Source: Lutraria lutraria
Taxonomy: Eukaryota > Mollusca > Bivalvia > Venerida > Mactridae
Direction of reading: 5' to 3'
NCBI GenBank assembly: GCA_964023205.1
Contig: OZ026834.1
Location: forward strand, 33,642,756-33,706,755
Length of the DNA stretch: 64,000 bases
The notes under the pieces are model-generated. The model saw only the letters and a list, made by a program, of their open reading frames with translations, was not told the DNA's origin and did no database searches. A program made the position numbers and the translations under genes. Of the stretch, positions 24,589 through 35,656 are shown piece after piece (position 1 is the first letter of the stretch; every line of letters starts with the position of its first letter).

Positions 24589-25615
24589 AAAATTTAAATG
24601 ACGCATTAAGTATTAACGTTGTTTTGCAAAACGTCGGAAATTAACCACTTTAAGAAATGTTTTGTAAATGTAAATTAAATGTTGCAATGCATCAGACTGA
24701 AAAAAAGTATTTCATTATTTCTATAACCTTCTCGTGGAACATTATAAAGCACCGCCCCCAAAATATCCTCCCAAAATCCCACTTACCGGACACATAAATC
24801 AACAAATTGAAGTACTGAAATACGGAAACTGAACTTTCGTAGACTTTCAATGGGGCATGGAACGGGAACTACATGTAGTTCAACAATTGCATTATGTGGA
24901 AAAACGTAGTACTTCGGTCGGCATGAATATTCATGCGCTCTTACCAAGTAACGGTTATGAAAAGCTGATTTATCGTTCAGTTTTGACGAAAAAAGTACAG
25001 TCTCAACGCTGGGTGACGCTTTGGAACAGTGTAAAATACGGCTGCTGGCTAATTTATACAGGTTGCATGGGCCCAGCCTCTCACTTGCATGAGTACAAAA
25101 TAATAAAATTAGTGACTGACGTTTCGTCGTCGCATTTTAATCTTCGACAATGTAATGCACTTAAATAAATACATGATCAACCTTATTGTTGTACACAATA
25201 GAAACTTTCTCAGGGCTAAACCGAAAGTACCAACATATTAACACCAACCAGACAGTATTCAGGATGCAAAGGGCAAGTTTAGAAAAATTAAGACATAATG
25301 TTTTCGACCTTTCGTACCCTATTTTTGAGTCAAGTAACCCAGAAATGACATTTCCTTTCGTCGTTCCTGTGGAAACCAGTATTAGACTCACATCCTCCGT
25401 AAGCATTAAGCAACTGTCTACTTTCTCTCGCAACGAGACACATGATTTGTCCTTGTCCGTTGTGGAGTGTGAAATCACGCATGAAGGTATTTTAGATTTT
25501 GAAGATTATAATATCTTTAACTATTGCATCATTGTCTATCTAGTTGCATCACATAAAATATCAAAAGAAAGATCAGAAATGCAACACCACGATATCATAT
25601 ATTTATCTATGAATT
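24247..25615 (+). repeat. Tandem duplication unit A (exon 3 cassette)
   Basis: The segment starting TTCCGAATTGGGTGATATAA is repeated directly at 25616. It contains exon 3 of copy 3, the 3' flank and a diverged exon-like segment (25186-25486). It is nearly identical to unit B apart from scattered substitutions and about 38 bases near 24850-24890 that unit B lacks. Confidence 0.85.
25186..25486 (+). pseudogene. Diverged exon-like open segment in unit A
   Basis: The frame includes FPFVVPVETSIRL, SVSIKQLSTFSRNETH and VVECEITHE, and reaches a donor-like AAG/gtatttta very like the exon 1 donor of the array genes. Bases after it resemble intron 1 ('ttgcatcacataaaatat'). It is probably the 3' end of a highly diverged exon 1. 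It has no start or acceptor that I can assign. Confidence 0.35.
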
Positions 25616-25693
25616 TTCCGAATTGGGTGATATAATGAAACAGAAAATTCAATTGATGGCATTGAAATGGCTTTGGCAATTATTCTATTCCAG

Positions 25694-25957
25694 GTCCGAG
25701 TTCCATTTGACGAGGTAGAAATGAATATAGAAGAAATTCGAATTTTGTCAACCAACAAAACGCTCGGAAATAACGAATTCGACGTAAACAATGCCTCAAT
25801 GTTAGGTCTCGATGGAAACGAGTCCAGTGTGTCTGTGTGCTTGGAAGACTATCTTAAAGGTGGCATCGATGGCAAAAAAGACACAGATAATTTGATCAGA
25901 TATATATTTATGCTATACATATGTATCCTGGTGGTTGAAATACTAAAGTCCGTGTGA
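25694..25957 (+). pseudogene. Extra exon 3 of the array gene family
   Basis: It has the acceptor ttccag/GTC, an 88-codon open frame with SVCLEDYLKGG and the terminal hydrophobic helix (YIFMLYICILVV), and TGA. There are only a few substitutions against 24325-24588. No complete exon 1 or 2 lies in front of it within unit A. It could serve as an alternative last exon for copy 3, or be a dead duplicate. Confidence 0.6.
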
Positions 25958-26510
25958 AAAATTTAAATGACGCATTAAGTATTAACGTTGTTTTGCAAAA
26001 CGTCGGAAATTAACCACTTTAAGAAATGTTTTGTAAATGTAAATTAAATGTTGCAATGCATCAGACTGAAAAAAAGTATTTCATTATTTCTATAACCTTC
26101 TCGTGGAACATTATAAAGCACCGCCCCCAAAATATCCTCCCAAAATCCCACTTACCGGACACATAAAACAATAAATTGAAGTACGGAAACTGAACTTCCG
26201 TTGACTTTCAATGCATTATGTAGAAAAACGTAGTACATCGGTCGGCATGAATATTCATGCGCTCTTACCAAGTAACGGTTATGAAAAGCTGATTTATCGT
26301 TCAGTTTTGACGAAAAAAGTACAGTCTCAACGCTGGGTGACGCTTTGGAACAGTGTAAAATACGGCCGCTGGCTAATTTATACAGGTTGCATGGGCACAG
26401 CCTCTCACTTGCATGAGTACAAAATAATAAAATTAGTGATTGACGTTTCGTCGTCGCATTTTAATCTTCGACAATGTAATGCACTTAAATAAATACATGA
26501 TCAACCTTAT

Positions 26511-26810
26511 TGTTGTACACAATAGAAACTTTCTCAGGGCTAAACCGAAAGTACCAACAGATTGACACCAATCAGACAGTATTCAGGATACAAAGGGCAA
26601 GTTTCGAAAAATAAAGACATAATGTTTTCGACCTTTCGTACCCTATTTTTGAGTCAAGTAACCCAGAAATGCCATTTCCTTTCGTCGTTCCTGTGGAAAC
26701 CAGTATTAGACTCACATCCTCCGTAAGCATTAAGCAACTGTCTACTTTCTCTCGCAACGAGACACATGATTTGTCCTTGTCCGTCGTGGAGTGTGAAATC
26801 ACGCATGAAG
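26511..26810 (+). pseudogene. Diverged exon-like segment in unit B, with stop
   Basis: The unit B counterpart of 25186-25486. A Leu codon TTA of unit A has become TAA (near 26612), so the frame is broken while the donor-like AAG/gtatttta at 26810 is kept. Confidence 0.4.
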
Positions 26811-26940
26811 GTATTTTAGATTTTGAAGATTATAATATCATTAACTATTGCATCATTGTCTATCTAGTTGCATCACATAAAATATCAAAAGAAAGATCAG
26901 AAATGCAACACCACGATATCATATAATTATTTATCTATGA

Positions 26941-27980
26941 ACATTTTTTTATTGAGTACACTAGAGATTGCGTAACCATGCTCATTAATTGCAGCATTTA
27001 TAAACACGACGAAGAAAAAGATTCCTAGAAGAAAAGATCCCACCCTTCCAGAAAAAATACTTTTGCTGAACATAAAAGCGCAAAGGAACAAACAAAAGAA
27101 TGGACACAACACTTGCTCTCAGAGGGTACCGCCATAAAAATGTTGGAGGGTCGAACATTGCACTTATCCAAAGTGTAATGTGCGAATAAATTAATTGACA
27201 ATAATGATTCGCATAAAATAGATAAGATACTGCCACAAATCTAACATACAGTGCAATCAACAGCAAACATGCACCAAATCGATTGCTCTAGTCCTCGTCA
27301 CTCCAATATTAGATCAACCCAAGTGGTATGAATAACAAGGTTGTGAAGGAAATTAAGAAAATATTGGAAATCTTTTAACATCAACATCATCATCGTACTA
27401 CTGAGTTGACATTTACCGGTACACAATCTCATCAACATGGTCGAATTGACAATAACTGTATCATTTTACGAAATAACAATGCCGTTTACCCCCTGCTGTA
27501 CACCGCCAAAGACGTAAAACAAAAAGCCACCATCTTGGATGAAACGTTTTGCAGTTCAAAACTTTACCTGTGATACGAGCTTTATTCAAAAATGACTGAT
27601 CAATAGTGAATTTTTCACAATGGATGCAAAAATTAAATTATTAAAAGAGATATTTAAGTAAAGGTTATGCAGGAACATTTTCGATTTTCGAAAAGAACAT
27701 AACAGCTAGAATTCTATCGAAGACATGTACATAATACATCGTCTATGTAGATATAAATCCATTTTTACAAAATACTAAACGCGTACGTGAAATAGCAAAA
27801 TATCGGTACTAAGTTACACGTATTTTAACAAAATAAATAAACATTCAGAGGAGGAGAATTAAAATGAAATATCAACAAAATATTCTATACTACCCCTCAA
27901 CAATTTTTTTTTTTGTTATTTTTCATTTTAAACGATTTTATAATACATTATGTAAGCATGGAAAAACACAAACAAAATGA
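26941..27980. other. Intergenic, nothing recognisable
   Basis: AT-rich, with only short frames on both strands and low-complexity A/T runs (for example near 27905). No gene, RNA or repeat family was recognised. Confidence 0.4.
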
Positions 27981-27984
27981 TAAT

Positions 27985-28990
27985 AATCCTCGATGTCATT
28001 GGTATAACAAAATAACTACATTCTTCCATTCCTTGGTAACCTATTTACTAAATTCTTCTTCCTGTATAAATTCTTAAGTTATGTCACTAATGCTCAATTC
28101 TTTTAAATTTAATTTTATCCCCTCTTCCTAAACCCATCTTTTATTTAGATGCATTTACTTTTACAATACAAGTTCAAAGTATCAAGATTCGATTGTAATT
28201 CCTCAGGTGTTTTACCAAATACTACCATATCGTCAGCGAATAATAATAAAATTGATACAATATCATCAATTAGTAAAGTAAAACCACTATCAAAATTATT
28301 TTGCAAAAATAGATCTAGATCTTCTAAGAACAATGATACAGAAATTGGCGACAATTTTACGCCCTATAATCAAAAAGGTCTGAAAAATGTTTGTTTCATT
28401 CAAGATATAATTTTCTTGTACATATCTTTAATTATAGGCAGCCTGTATATTTTCCTTTAATTCCTAAATTATAAATTTTAAACCTAAGAGCATTCATATA
28501 TTTAGAATCAAAACACATTTTTAGATAAAAACAAGTAATATAAATCCTATTATTGTTATTAGGATAGTGTGCAATTGAGATGTTAATGCAAATATTGCAT
28601 CATTAGTCGAGCTACCCTTCTTAAAGCCAAACTGGGCCTCTGATAATGTTTTTATTTTCACAAGAAGACACAATAAGATGTGATTCAACACAACTTAAAA
28701 TACAACTCAATAATGGTATACCCCTATAATCACTGACGTCATTTTTATTACCATTCTTATGTAATGGTATAATAATATTTTCTGTCCAGTCTTTCGTACA
28801 AATCCGGATTCTTAAAGAACATTAAGTATATTACATAAATATGGCAACACTGTGTCAATGGATTTAATAAAACATTCATTAAGAAGACAATCACTGCTGT
28901 AAGCTTTGTTTGATTTTAGCCTTTTCACAGTCTTTACAATTTCTTCGGCACATATAGGCCTATCAAACTCAACATTTACAGCGCTACTAA
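27985..28990 (-). pseudogene. Decayed LINE reverse transcriptase
   Basis: On the minus strand from 28990 the broken frames read EEIVKTVKRLKSNKA, IIPLHKNGNKNDVSDYRGIP, AQFGFKKGSSTNDAI, then the open piece 28354-28145 with SPISVSLFLEDLD and ILLLFADDMVVFG (the FADD catalytic motif), TPEELQSNLDTLNLYCKS, and a remnant of the following block. The order fits an RT domain. Many stops make it inactive. Confidence 0.75.
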
Positions 28991-31900
28991 CAAAGTCATG
29001 ATTTTTACAAAAGGTTTCTGCATCGACGTTAAAACAAACAGTTATATAATTTTATTATCATTATGAAGATTCGAAAAATACTTTACAAATTATTTTATGC
29101 AATTATGATTTCCAACTTTGTATGTCTTTGGTTTACATGTTCAAGTTCGTCAGTATTTTTAATTTACGATACATAAAAACACATTCTTCCTTTTCGTTAT
29201 CAATGTTTTACGTTCGCAACAATAAATACTACTATCATTCGTTTTATAACTGTTAAAACTCTTAAGGCCTCACGAGAACTATCTTGTAAGACGACACATT
29301 CCATATCAAAGTTTATTCAAACAAAAGATGCAACAATACGTGTTTAATAAATAACTGCCACGGAGACAGTTCGCAAAGAAAGACATCAATATCGTTGTTT
29401 TGTTATGTTGTTCTGAAATGGTTTATGATGGCATTACAAAAATACTTAATTTAGTAAGCTTAGAAGCTTTATCACTGGTAAAAAGGCTAATAAATTCCAT
29501 CATGTGTGGTTGGTAAGTTATGATTTCGAGAAATAATTGCAGTTAAGATTTACAATTGTGTATTGAAAGACAATTTAGTATGTACTTTCTGTACTGAATT
29601 TAGAAATAGCTGAAGCAGACGATGGGTTTAAACCATATAAACTCCTCCCTCTAATTCAAATTTGAATTTCTGTTATAAATTGTTTTGAAAATATAAGAAC
29701 CTAAATCTTCATACATTTTGAAGTGTCTTATCTGGACTGATAAAGGAATCATTTTGCTTCATTCAAAATATTTTTTCAGTGATTAAAAACACCATTTAGT
29801 ATCAGTTTTTTTTAAATCTCTCCCTGAGCTGAAAGCAGTTTAAAAACCAAGGGAAACCACCCACCAGTCATTACCTGCCTTGTATACCCCTGTTGGGGGT
29901 TTAAGACGAATTGACTTATTTTTTTTTAACGCCTGAGTATCCAGTGGTACAATTAATGATTTTAATTTTTTAAGCTATTGAAATTCAAATGTACCGTTTA
30001 GATTTAAATCCACGTGACCTATTGACGTCACAATGTTAAAGTAACAAGCGCGTTTTCTGTCATTCGAACAAGGAAAACATCACGTAAGTGTATTATTGTT
30101 ATTCTGTACTAATTTCAACAATCGCTCAGTTTTCACCTTTTCTGCATAGCCTAGCTACCGCCTAAGAATATAGTATCGATATTTCAATTCAATGACTAAA
30201 TACAAATTCAAATATGCCGTGCATTTAAGTCAAAATTATATGACAATGCATATGCAATCCATAGTTCTGAGTCCCATAACTAAATTTGTATTTTTATCTC
30301 GTTTGTTGACCATTTTAGTTATGGAATCATCCTATTTCAAAGTCAACAGCTTAAGACGCTTGTTCATGCGTCTATTGAATAATATCATTTCACAAGTTTT
30401 AGTAACCCTCCGGACTTAATCCAAAGCATTTACGAGGTAAATTTTGAAACTTAGTGTAGTATGAAACACTGACAAAAGATTCCATAGACGATCGATGAAC
30501 TGCAATGTACTAATGCATACGTATCATCGTCAAAGACATTCGACTACGTTATCCAGTACCACATGTATGTAAGATGAGGCACCTCAATTACTTATTTATA
30601 TTCATTTATATGCAGCAAGTGATATGTAGGTACGAAAATCGTAAGTCCGTTAGGGTAATTATACATTTGGGTCGCGGAAATAGGTGACATTTCCGTTCAT
30701 CGCTATTGTTTCATGTATTGATGCGCATGTTTGTCATAATTCCTTTCATTCAACTCATTTGGACATTATGAACTGAAACTTACTTGTACTGCATGATAGT
30801 TCATGTACATATTATATGAAACAATCTGCATTCCGTCTCAATTTTATGATGTCAGTTCTGCACGCGCAATACAAATGTTTGAGTTCGTTAGCCTACATGG
30901 TATTTATAGAATTATCAAATGATAGTCAGTCTCCGTGATACCGGTGTTTTCTGTCACATTTGGCAGAAGCTTACGGATAGAATGTGGTTAGTACTGGTTA
31001 AGGCCTAAATGAAGTCTAGGAAAGCTGGTTAGGATAAGTTCTGTCCGCCACGATATAACTAATAATAATGTTGAAAATGGCGTTAAACCCGATGAAACAA
31101 AGTATACATAGTGAGTAACGGCTGCTTTGAATACATCTGAATTCTACGTATTATAATTCATAACTGTAAAAATATGGGAGTTTCCATATTTTGAAAATGA
31201 ATAAATATTAAATCTAGTAAAAGTACCACATGAATGCATTTGGTTCCAATTAAGATACACAAACATGCACGAATGGTGGTTCTTTAAAACCAACGCAAAT
31301 GAAAACTTTTATAAACATCGTAAAAGTGACAAATGAAATATTTCTTTATATTAAACCAAAACTGAATTAGGGCGGGCATGTGTTCTTTTGAGTGTCTGGC
31401 ATGCTTGGGTAAAAAAGATCCTTGCAAATCTTACTAAGGTTTAAAGGCATACATGAAATAATATAAATCATGTTTCAAGCGTTATGTATAGTTTATACAT
31501 TGATTTGCTACAATCCTTGATTCTCAACAGAAAATCCTGTTTCATCATTTCTTGTTTTTTTCATCGGCGACAATTGGGAGTTCTTTGAAGAATCAAAATG
31601 TCTTTGAAAAACTTTGTTTTGTTCCATTGTAAAACACAAGAAAGACATATATTTTAAAGCCTATTAAAACTCATCCCAAAGGTGTTAAGAAGTTTTTACA
31701 TCAATAAGTTTTCTTAACAATATGTTTTTTAGACATTTATTCTATTTAACAATTGGGTTTTGTACGATTAATTCAAAAGTTTATTTGCTATAAGAATGAC
31801 GTTTGTTCACTCCGTGCGCCTGATTGAAGACTTGTGATACTTCTGTAACAATATGTAAAGATAAAAAATACATAAAGTGTACGATTAACGTTTTGAACAT

Positions 31901-32290
31901 TCAGGTGTCACATAATATGCTGTTATTGAGCTTTAAGGACAAAAATTACAGTTCCCTGAAAACCAGATGTCAGATGATTTATATGTTTAATAAAACCAAG
32001 ATGTGAACAATACAATACTTATAACGAGAAATCTATTATTGATAACAAAGAAATACAGAGAATTACAAACAGAGGCAACATCATTAAATTTTAAAAAATG
32101 TATGAAGTACAGAACAGAACAGAAACATTTATCTCGTAAATAATGGCCTCCGACCCAAAATACATGACAATAACACATAGAAATACATAAATACAGAGTT
32201 TGAACGTCTTTCGCTATTTTCCTCCATATTCAGAGCGCATTAATTATATATATATTTTTTTTAATTAAACGAGAACAGTATCATAACCAC
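28991..32290. other. Gene-poor intergenic region
   Basis: About 3.3 kb of AT-rich DNA. Apart from a SINE tail at 30985-31100 I see only short unsupported frames. Two promoter-like GC-richer patches occur (around 30000-30060 with TGACGTCA), but no adjacent gene was found. Confidence 0.4.
30985..31100 (+). mobile_element. SINE 3'-end fragment
   Basis: It contains 'agctggttaggataag' and ends with 'gttgaaaatggcgttaaacc', a type of SINE tail that recurs here at 52090-52140 and 52965-53010. The tRNA-like head is not visible. Confidence 0.45.
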
Positions 32291-32294
32291 GGGA

Positions 32295-32931
32295 GAAACA
32301 TGGTTGTTGATCCGGAGACTAAGCAACAAAGCAGCCAGTGGAAGACAGTCGATTCGCCATCGCCGAAAAAGGCCCGAATGAGAAATTCACTCGGAAAACA
32401 TAATTTTTGTGTTTTTTGACAGCCAGGGGTTGCTTCTTTGACATGCTGTGCCATGTGGTGTAACAGTCATTGCAGATTACTATTCTAAGGTTAGTATCAT
32501 TGCATTAGTACATAATATTATTATATGTACATTACAATAGAATATGAATGATAAGAAATGATTAAGCTTATAATGCAAGTCGATTCTACTAATGCAATAT
32601 TCATGTAATATGAACAATATGACTGGTAACAATAATAAATATTATGAATAATAAAACATATTAAGAGTCGAATGTCCAAAATGTGTCAAATTGATTGCAG
32701 GTTATCCGTCGAAACTTGGTGACAGCGATAAGACAGAAGAGACCAGACAAGTATGATGACCTTGAGAACACAATTCTACATCAGGACCGGGCACTAGATA
32801 CACAATTATCTATTACTGTCCAGCTTGGTGCTGAAATCCTGGAACACCCGTCGTATTCACCAGACTTAGCTCAGTGTGACTTTATACGCAAGGTTGTCCA
32901 AGAACTTAATTATCACCCCTCGTACATATAA
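32295..32931 (+). pseudogene. Decayed mariner-type transposase with intron-like interruption
   Basis: The first part (32295-32489) reads VVDPETKQQSSQWKTVDSP, SPKKARMRNSLGKHN, then after a frameshift DSQGLLL, a stop, HAVPCGVTVIADYYSK. The second part (32701-32931) reads VIRRNLVTAIRQKRPDKYDD, ILHQDRALDTQ and EHPSYSPDLAQCDF. These are the mariner DDD-type blocks in order. The active HxDNA is changed (HQDRA) and SPDLAPCD survives as SPDLAQCD. The two halves join in frame across 32490-32700, which begins AAG/gttagt and ends ttgcag/GTT. The frameshift and stop make it inactive. Confidence 0.75.
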
Positions 32932-34733
32932 GCAAAATGTATTTTGTACAATGACACTGCTTATTTAGTTATTAATGCATATTTTACAGCTTAAAGCCCT
33001 TTTTTAGAAGTGACGGAGCAAATGCATGTGTAGTTCGATTATATCCAATGCTTTAGTTCGTACAATAACGAATGACCAAAAATGATATTTGATTAAAAAA
33101 TTTAAAATTTCAGTGTTTTTTTCTCCATCCTAAAATTGTCGGTCACAAACAGTAACTATCAAGAACAATAATAAGTTGAGTGTTACTTTAGGAAGCCGAC
33201 AAGTGACTTCGATGCGCATATCAATTATCGGCAATCACAAACAAATACTGCCTTTTAATATATGTGTTAATTAACTTTAATGAGCGACCCTTAGGGTAGG
33301 CCGACAACATATGAAGTGTGAATAACAAGTCTTAGATGTCATATGAAGTGCGTCAAGCGTGAACATACGAAAGCCAAAAATGCTTCATTTTTGTTCTTGC
33401 AAAGGCGATTGTGATTTTTTATAGATTTTGCTGTTTTTTACATGAGCACATCATCATAAATATTACAAAATATGATACAGTTATTAATTATACGAATCAC
33501 TTAAAGGTGAAAAGGAACACAGCATCCAATTTGTTTTAAAAATGTTTCAATGTGAAAATATATTTATTATTTGAATCATAATCACAAATTAGTATGTTTA
33601 TGTATGTTTTTAGTGAATTATTCCTCCCAGTGAGTAGCAACTCCTGTCTCGTCAAAACCCTGATAACTGCTACCGGGCATCATTTTATTGTGCAATATTT
33701 AGGGGTTGCTTTTTAATCCATTGCTCTATTTTAACTTTAAATTTATGTTCTATTTTAAATGCCTTTGTGTGCGAATGGACTTCTATTCTGTTCAGTTAAT
33801 AATGTATATGAATATAATTGATAAACACAATATAAAGTCAGGGACCTTTAGTTACATAACTTGGTGTTATGATGCATGAGACCCTGGTACATGCATCATG
33901 CATAAAGTTGCTTTTTTGAAAACATCCGTTCTTTAACGATTGATTCAACTCGCATTATTTCTTAAAACCGATGGAATGTCGCGAGTAAGTTTTAATGCAA
34001 AATAAAAATATACTATAATTTAGAATTGCACATTTTTATGTAAATATGCGCATACTTAAACCTGGAAGAAATTACATTAGACCAACCGTAAAAAAATAAA
34101 CATAAACAAACAAAGGTGAAGATATTTTTGTGAAAATATTGTTTTATTCAGAACGCTCGTTATAATCCCAGAAAAAACACTACAGCTTGATAAGTACGAA
34201 ATTAAAATGTTTTCATATTTTCCATGTTTTGTCGCTAAAAAGTTAATATTGTATATTTTATTTAAGAAGTATTATGTAAGATTTTAATTGATGCATTTGT
34301 TTGATATTTTTCGCATTGATAAGATTTTGTCGCATTAACCCGGAATGGTTGGTTAGACACGGCATAGACATTGGGTCTGGCTTTACCACGGTTCACATCT
34401 GACGTCTCAATGTAAGCCAGCTAATACGATTTAGGCGCGCACTTGACAGTTTGGTCATGTGACTTTTGATTTGACGAAATTCGGGTGCAGACGGCATTAT
34501 TGTGTTTGATGCGAAAGGATCGTGTTGTAATAAAAACCGGTTGTTGTTAATTAATGAAAAAATAAATTTGGAATAATTTGTTACGAACTGTTGATAATTC
34601 GAACTTTGGATATTTATGTTTTGTGTATTCCGCATCGGCTAGTTTCATTCGGGAGTCTTTTTTAAAGATTATTTCAGGATTGTGTATTCGCAAATTTGAT
34701 TATTTTAACATTTAATACGAGTATCTTGTAATA
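32932..34733. other. Intergenic and 5' flank of the Rho-like gene
   Basis: AT-rich with no supported gene. The segment 34400-34500, just upstream of the Rho-like start, has higher GC content ('gcgcgcacttgacag'), suitable for a promoter, but no motif can be assigned. Confidence 0.35.
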
Positions 34734-35656
34734 ATGTTGCACAAGAGTGAACAGCTACTGAGTTCGAGATGTTTGGTCCACTGTACGGTTGTAGGGGACA
34801 CAATGGTTGGAAAGACATGCTTGTCTCGATCAGTCTCGTCACTATGCGAGACAGAGGATTACATTCCTACAGTGTTTGAGAATTATGCCAGTAGACTACG
34901 TGTGAATGGGGACGAATATACTATCAGCATCTTTGATACCGCAGGACAGGTTTGTAAATCAATTTTTTAAACGATATCGTTTTATCGCAAAAATGCCTAA
35001 TACATATACAGACAAACCTGTGAATAAAGACCACCTTTGAAACAGACATAATAATTTATGGTCTAAAACTCTTTATTGACAGGTGGCATTTATCACGAGG
35101 TCATTTTTGTTCAAAATAAATAATAACGTTTTCAAAGAATGGCTTTTGTTTTTACGACGGTTGAATTTGACATAGCATAAATGATTATTAAAAATGAAAT
35201 TATATTTATTACATGTAGTTAATTACATGAGTTATAAACATGGCGAGTAACAAAACGTCTTCTTCTTTTCAGCGAGAATATACCAGCTTGCGACGATTCA
35301 CATACGAAGACAGCGAAGTTATAATCGTCTGCTTCTCTGTCGTGGACAGAGATTCCTTCAACAACGTCAGCAAACTGTGGATGCCGGAAATCAGAAAGAA
35401 CACACAACGGAAGAAGCCTATCGTGCTGGTTGCCACACAAACTGACCTACGTAACACCACGTCGTATGATTCAGACGAACCTATCTCCAGGAAGGAAGGT
35501 GCCTCACTAGCCAATCGTATTGGAGCATCATGTTACCTGGAATGTACGACAAGTGAAACCAGCTCCGTCAAAAAAGTATTCATTGAAGCGGTGAATGCGT
35601 CGCTGAAAAATAGAAAAAAGAGTTCAAACATTATTTACAAACTTCTTGGTAAATGA
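34734..35656 (+). CDS. Atypical Rho-family small GTPase
   Basis: Two exons, 34734-34949 and 35273-35656, joined in phase 0 at ACAG/gtttgt and ttttcag/CGA, give 199 aa. The fold signature is complete: P-loop GDTMVGKT, switch I YIPTVFENY, switch II FDTAGQ followed by REYTSLR, ICFSV-type core (IIVCFSVVD), VATQTDL in the G4 position and YLECTTS in the G5 position. YIPTVFENY and the absence of other subfamily inserts place it in the Rho family. Departures from normal Rho proteins are Thr for the Gly equivalent to Ras Gly12, Gln for the Lys of the TKxD motif, and a C-terminus (NIIYKLLGK) with no CAAX cysteine. By family rules the first would impair GAP-stimulated hydrolysis. Nucleotide binding may be altered and prenylation is not expected. 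A further C-terminal exon cannot be excluded, but the stop is clean. Confidence 0.85.
35007..35172. mobile_element. MITE of ACAGTCAAACCTG family in the Rho-like intron
   Basis: It begins ACAGACAAACCTGTGAATAA and ends in a degraded inverted copy (GGTTGAATTTGACA). The interior blocks 'gaggtcatttttgttc' and 'tttcaaagaatggctttt' match the family. Confidence 0.5.

Larger units (their letters stand above)
25616..26940 (+). repeat. Tandem duplication unit B
   Basis: The second copy of 24247-25615, ending after GAAATGCAACACCACGATAT near 26935. The junction with unit A is seamless at 25615/25616. Confidence 0.85.

Noticed and set aside
24857..25168. 103-aa open frame after exon 3 of copy 3, with a counterpart at 26211-26492
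   Set aside because: It lies in the 3' flank that is non-coding and not open in copies 1 and 2. It is open in both units only because they are recent duplicates.
28149..28460. Plus-strand 103-aa open frame
   Set aside because: It is antisense to the LINE segment carrying FADD on the minus strand.
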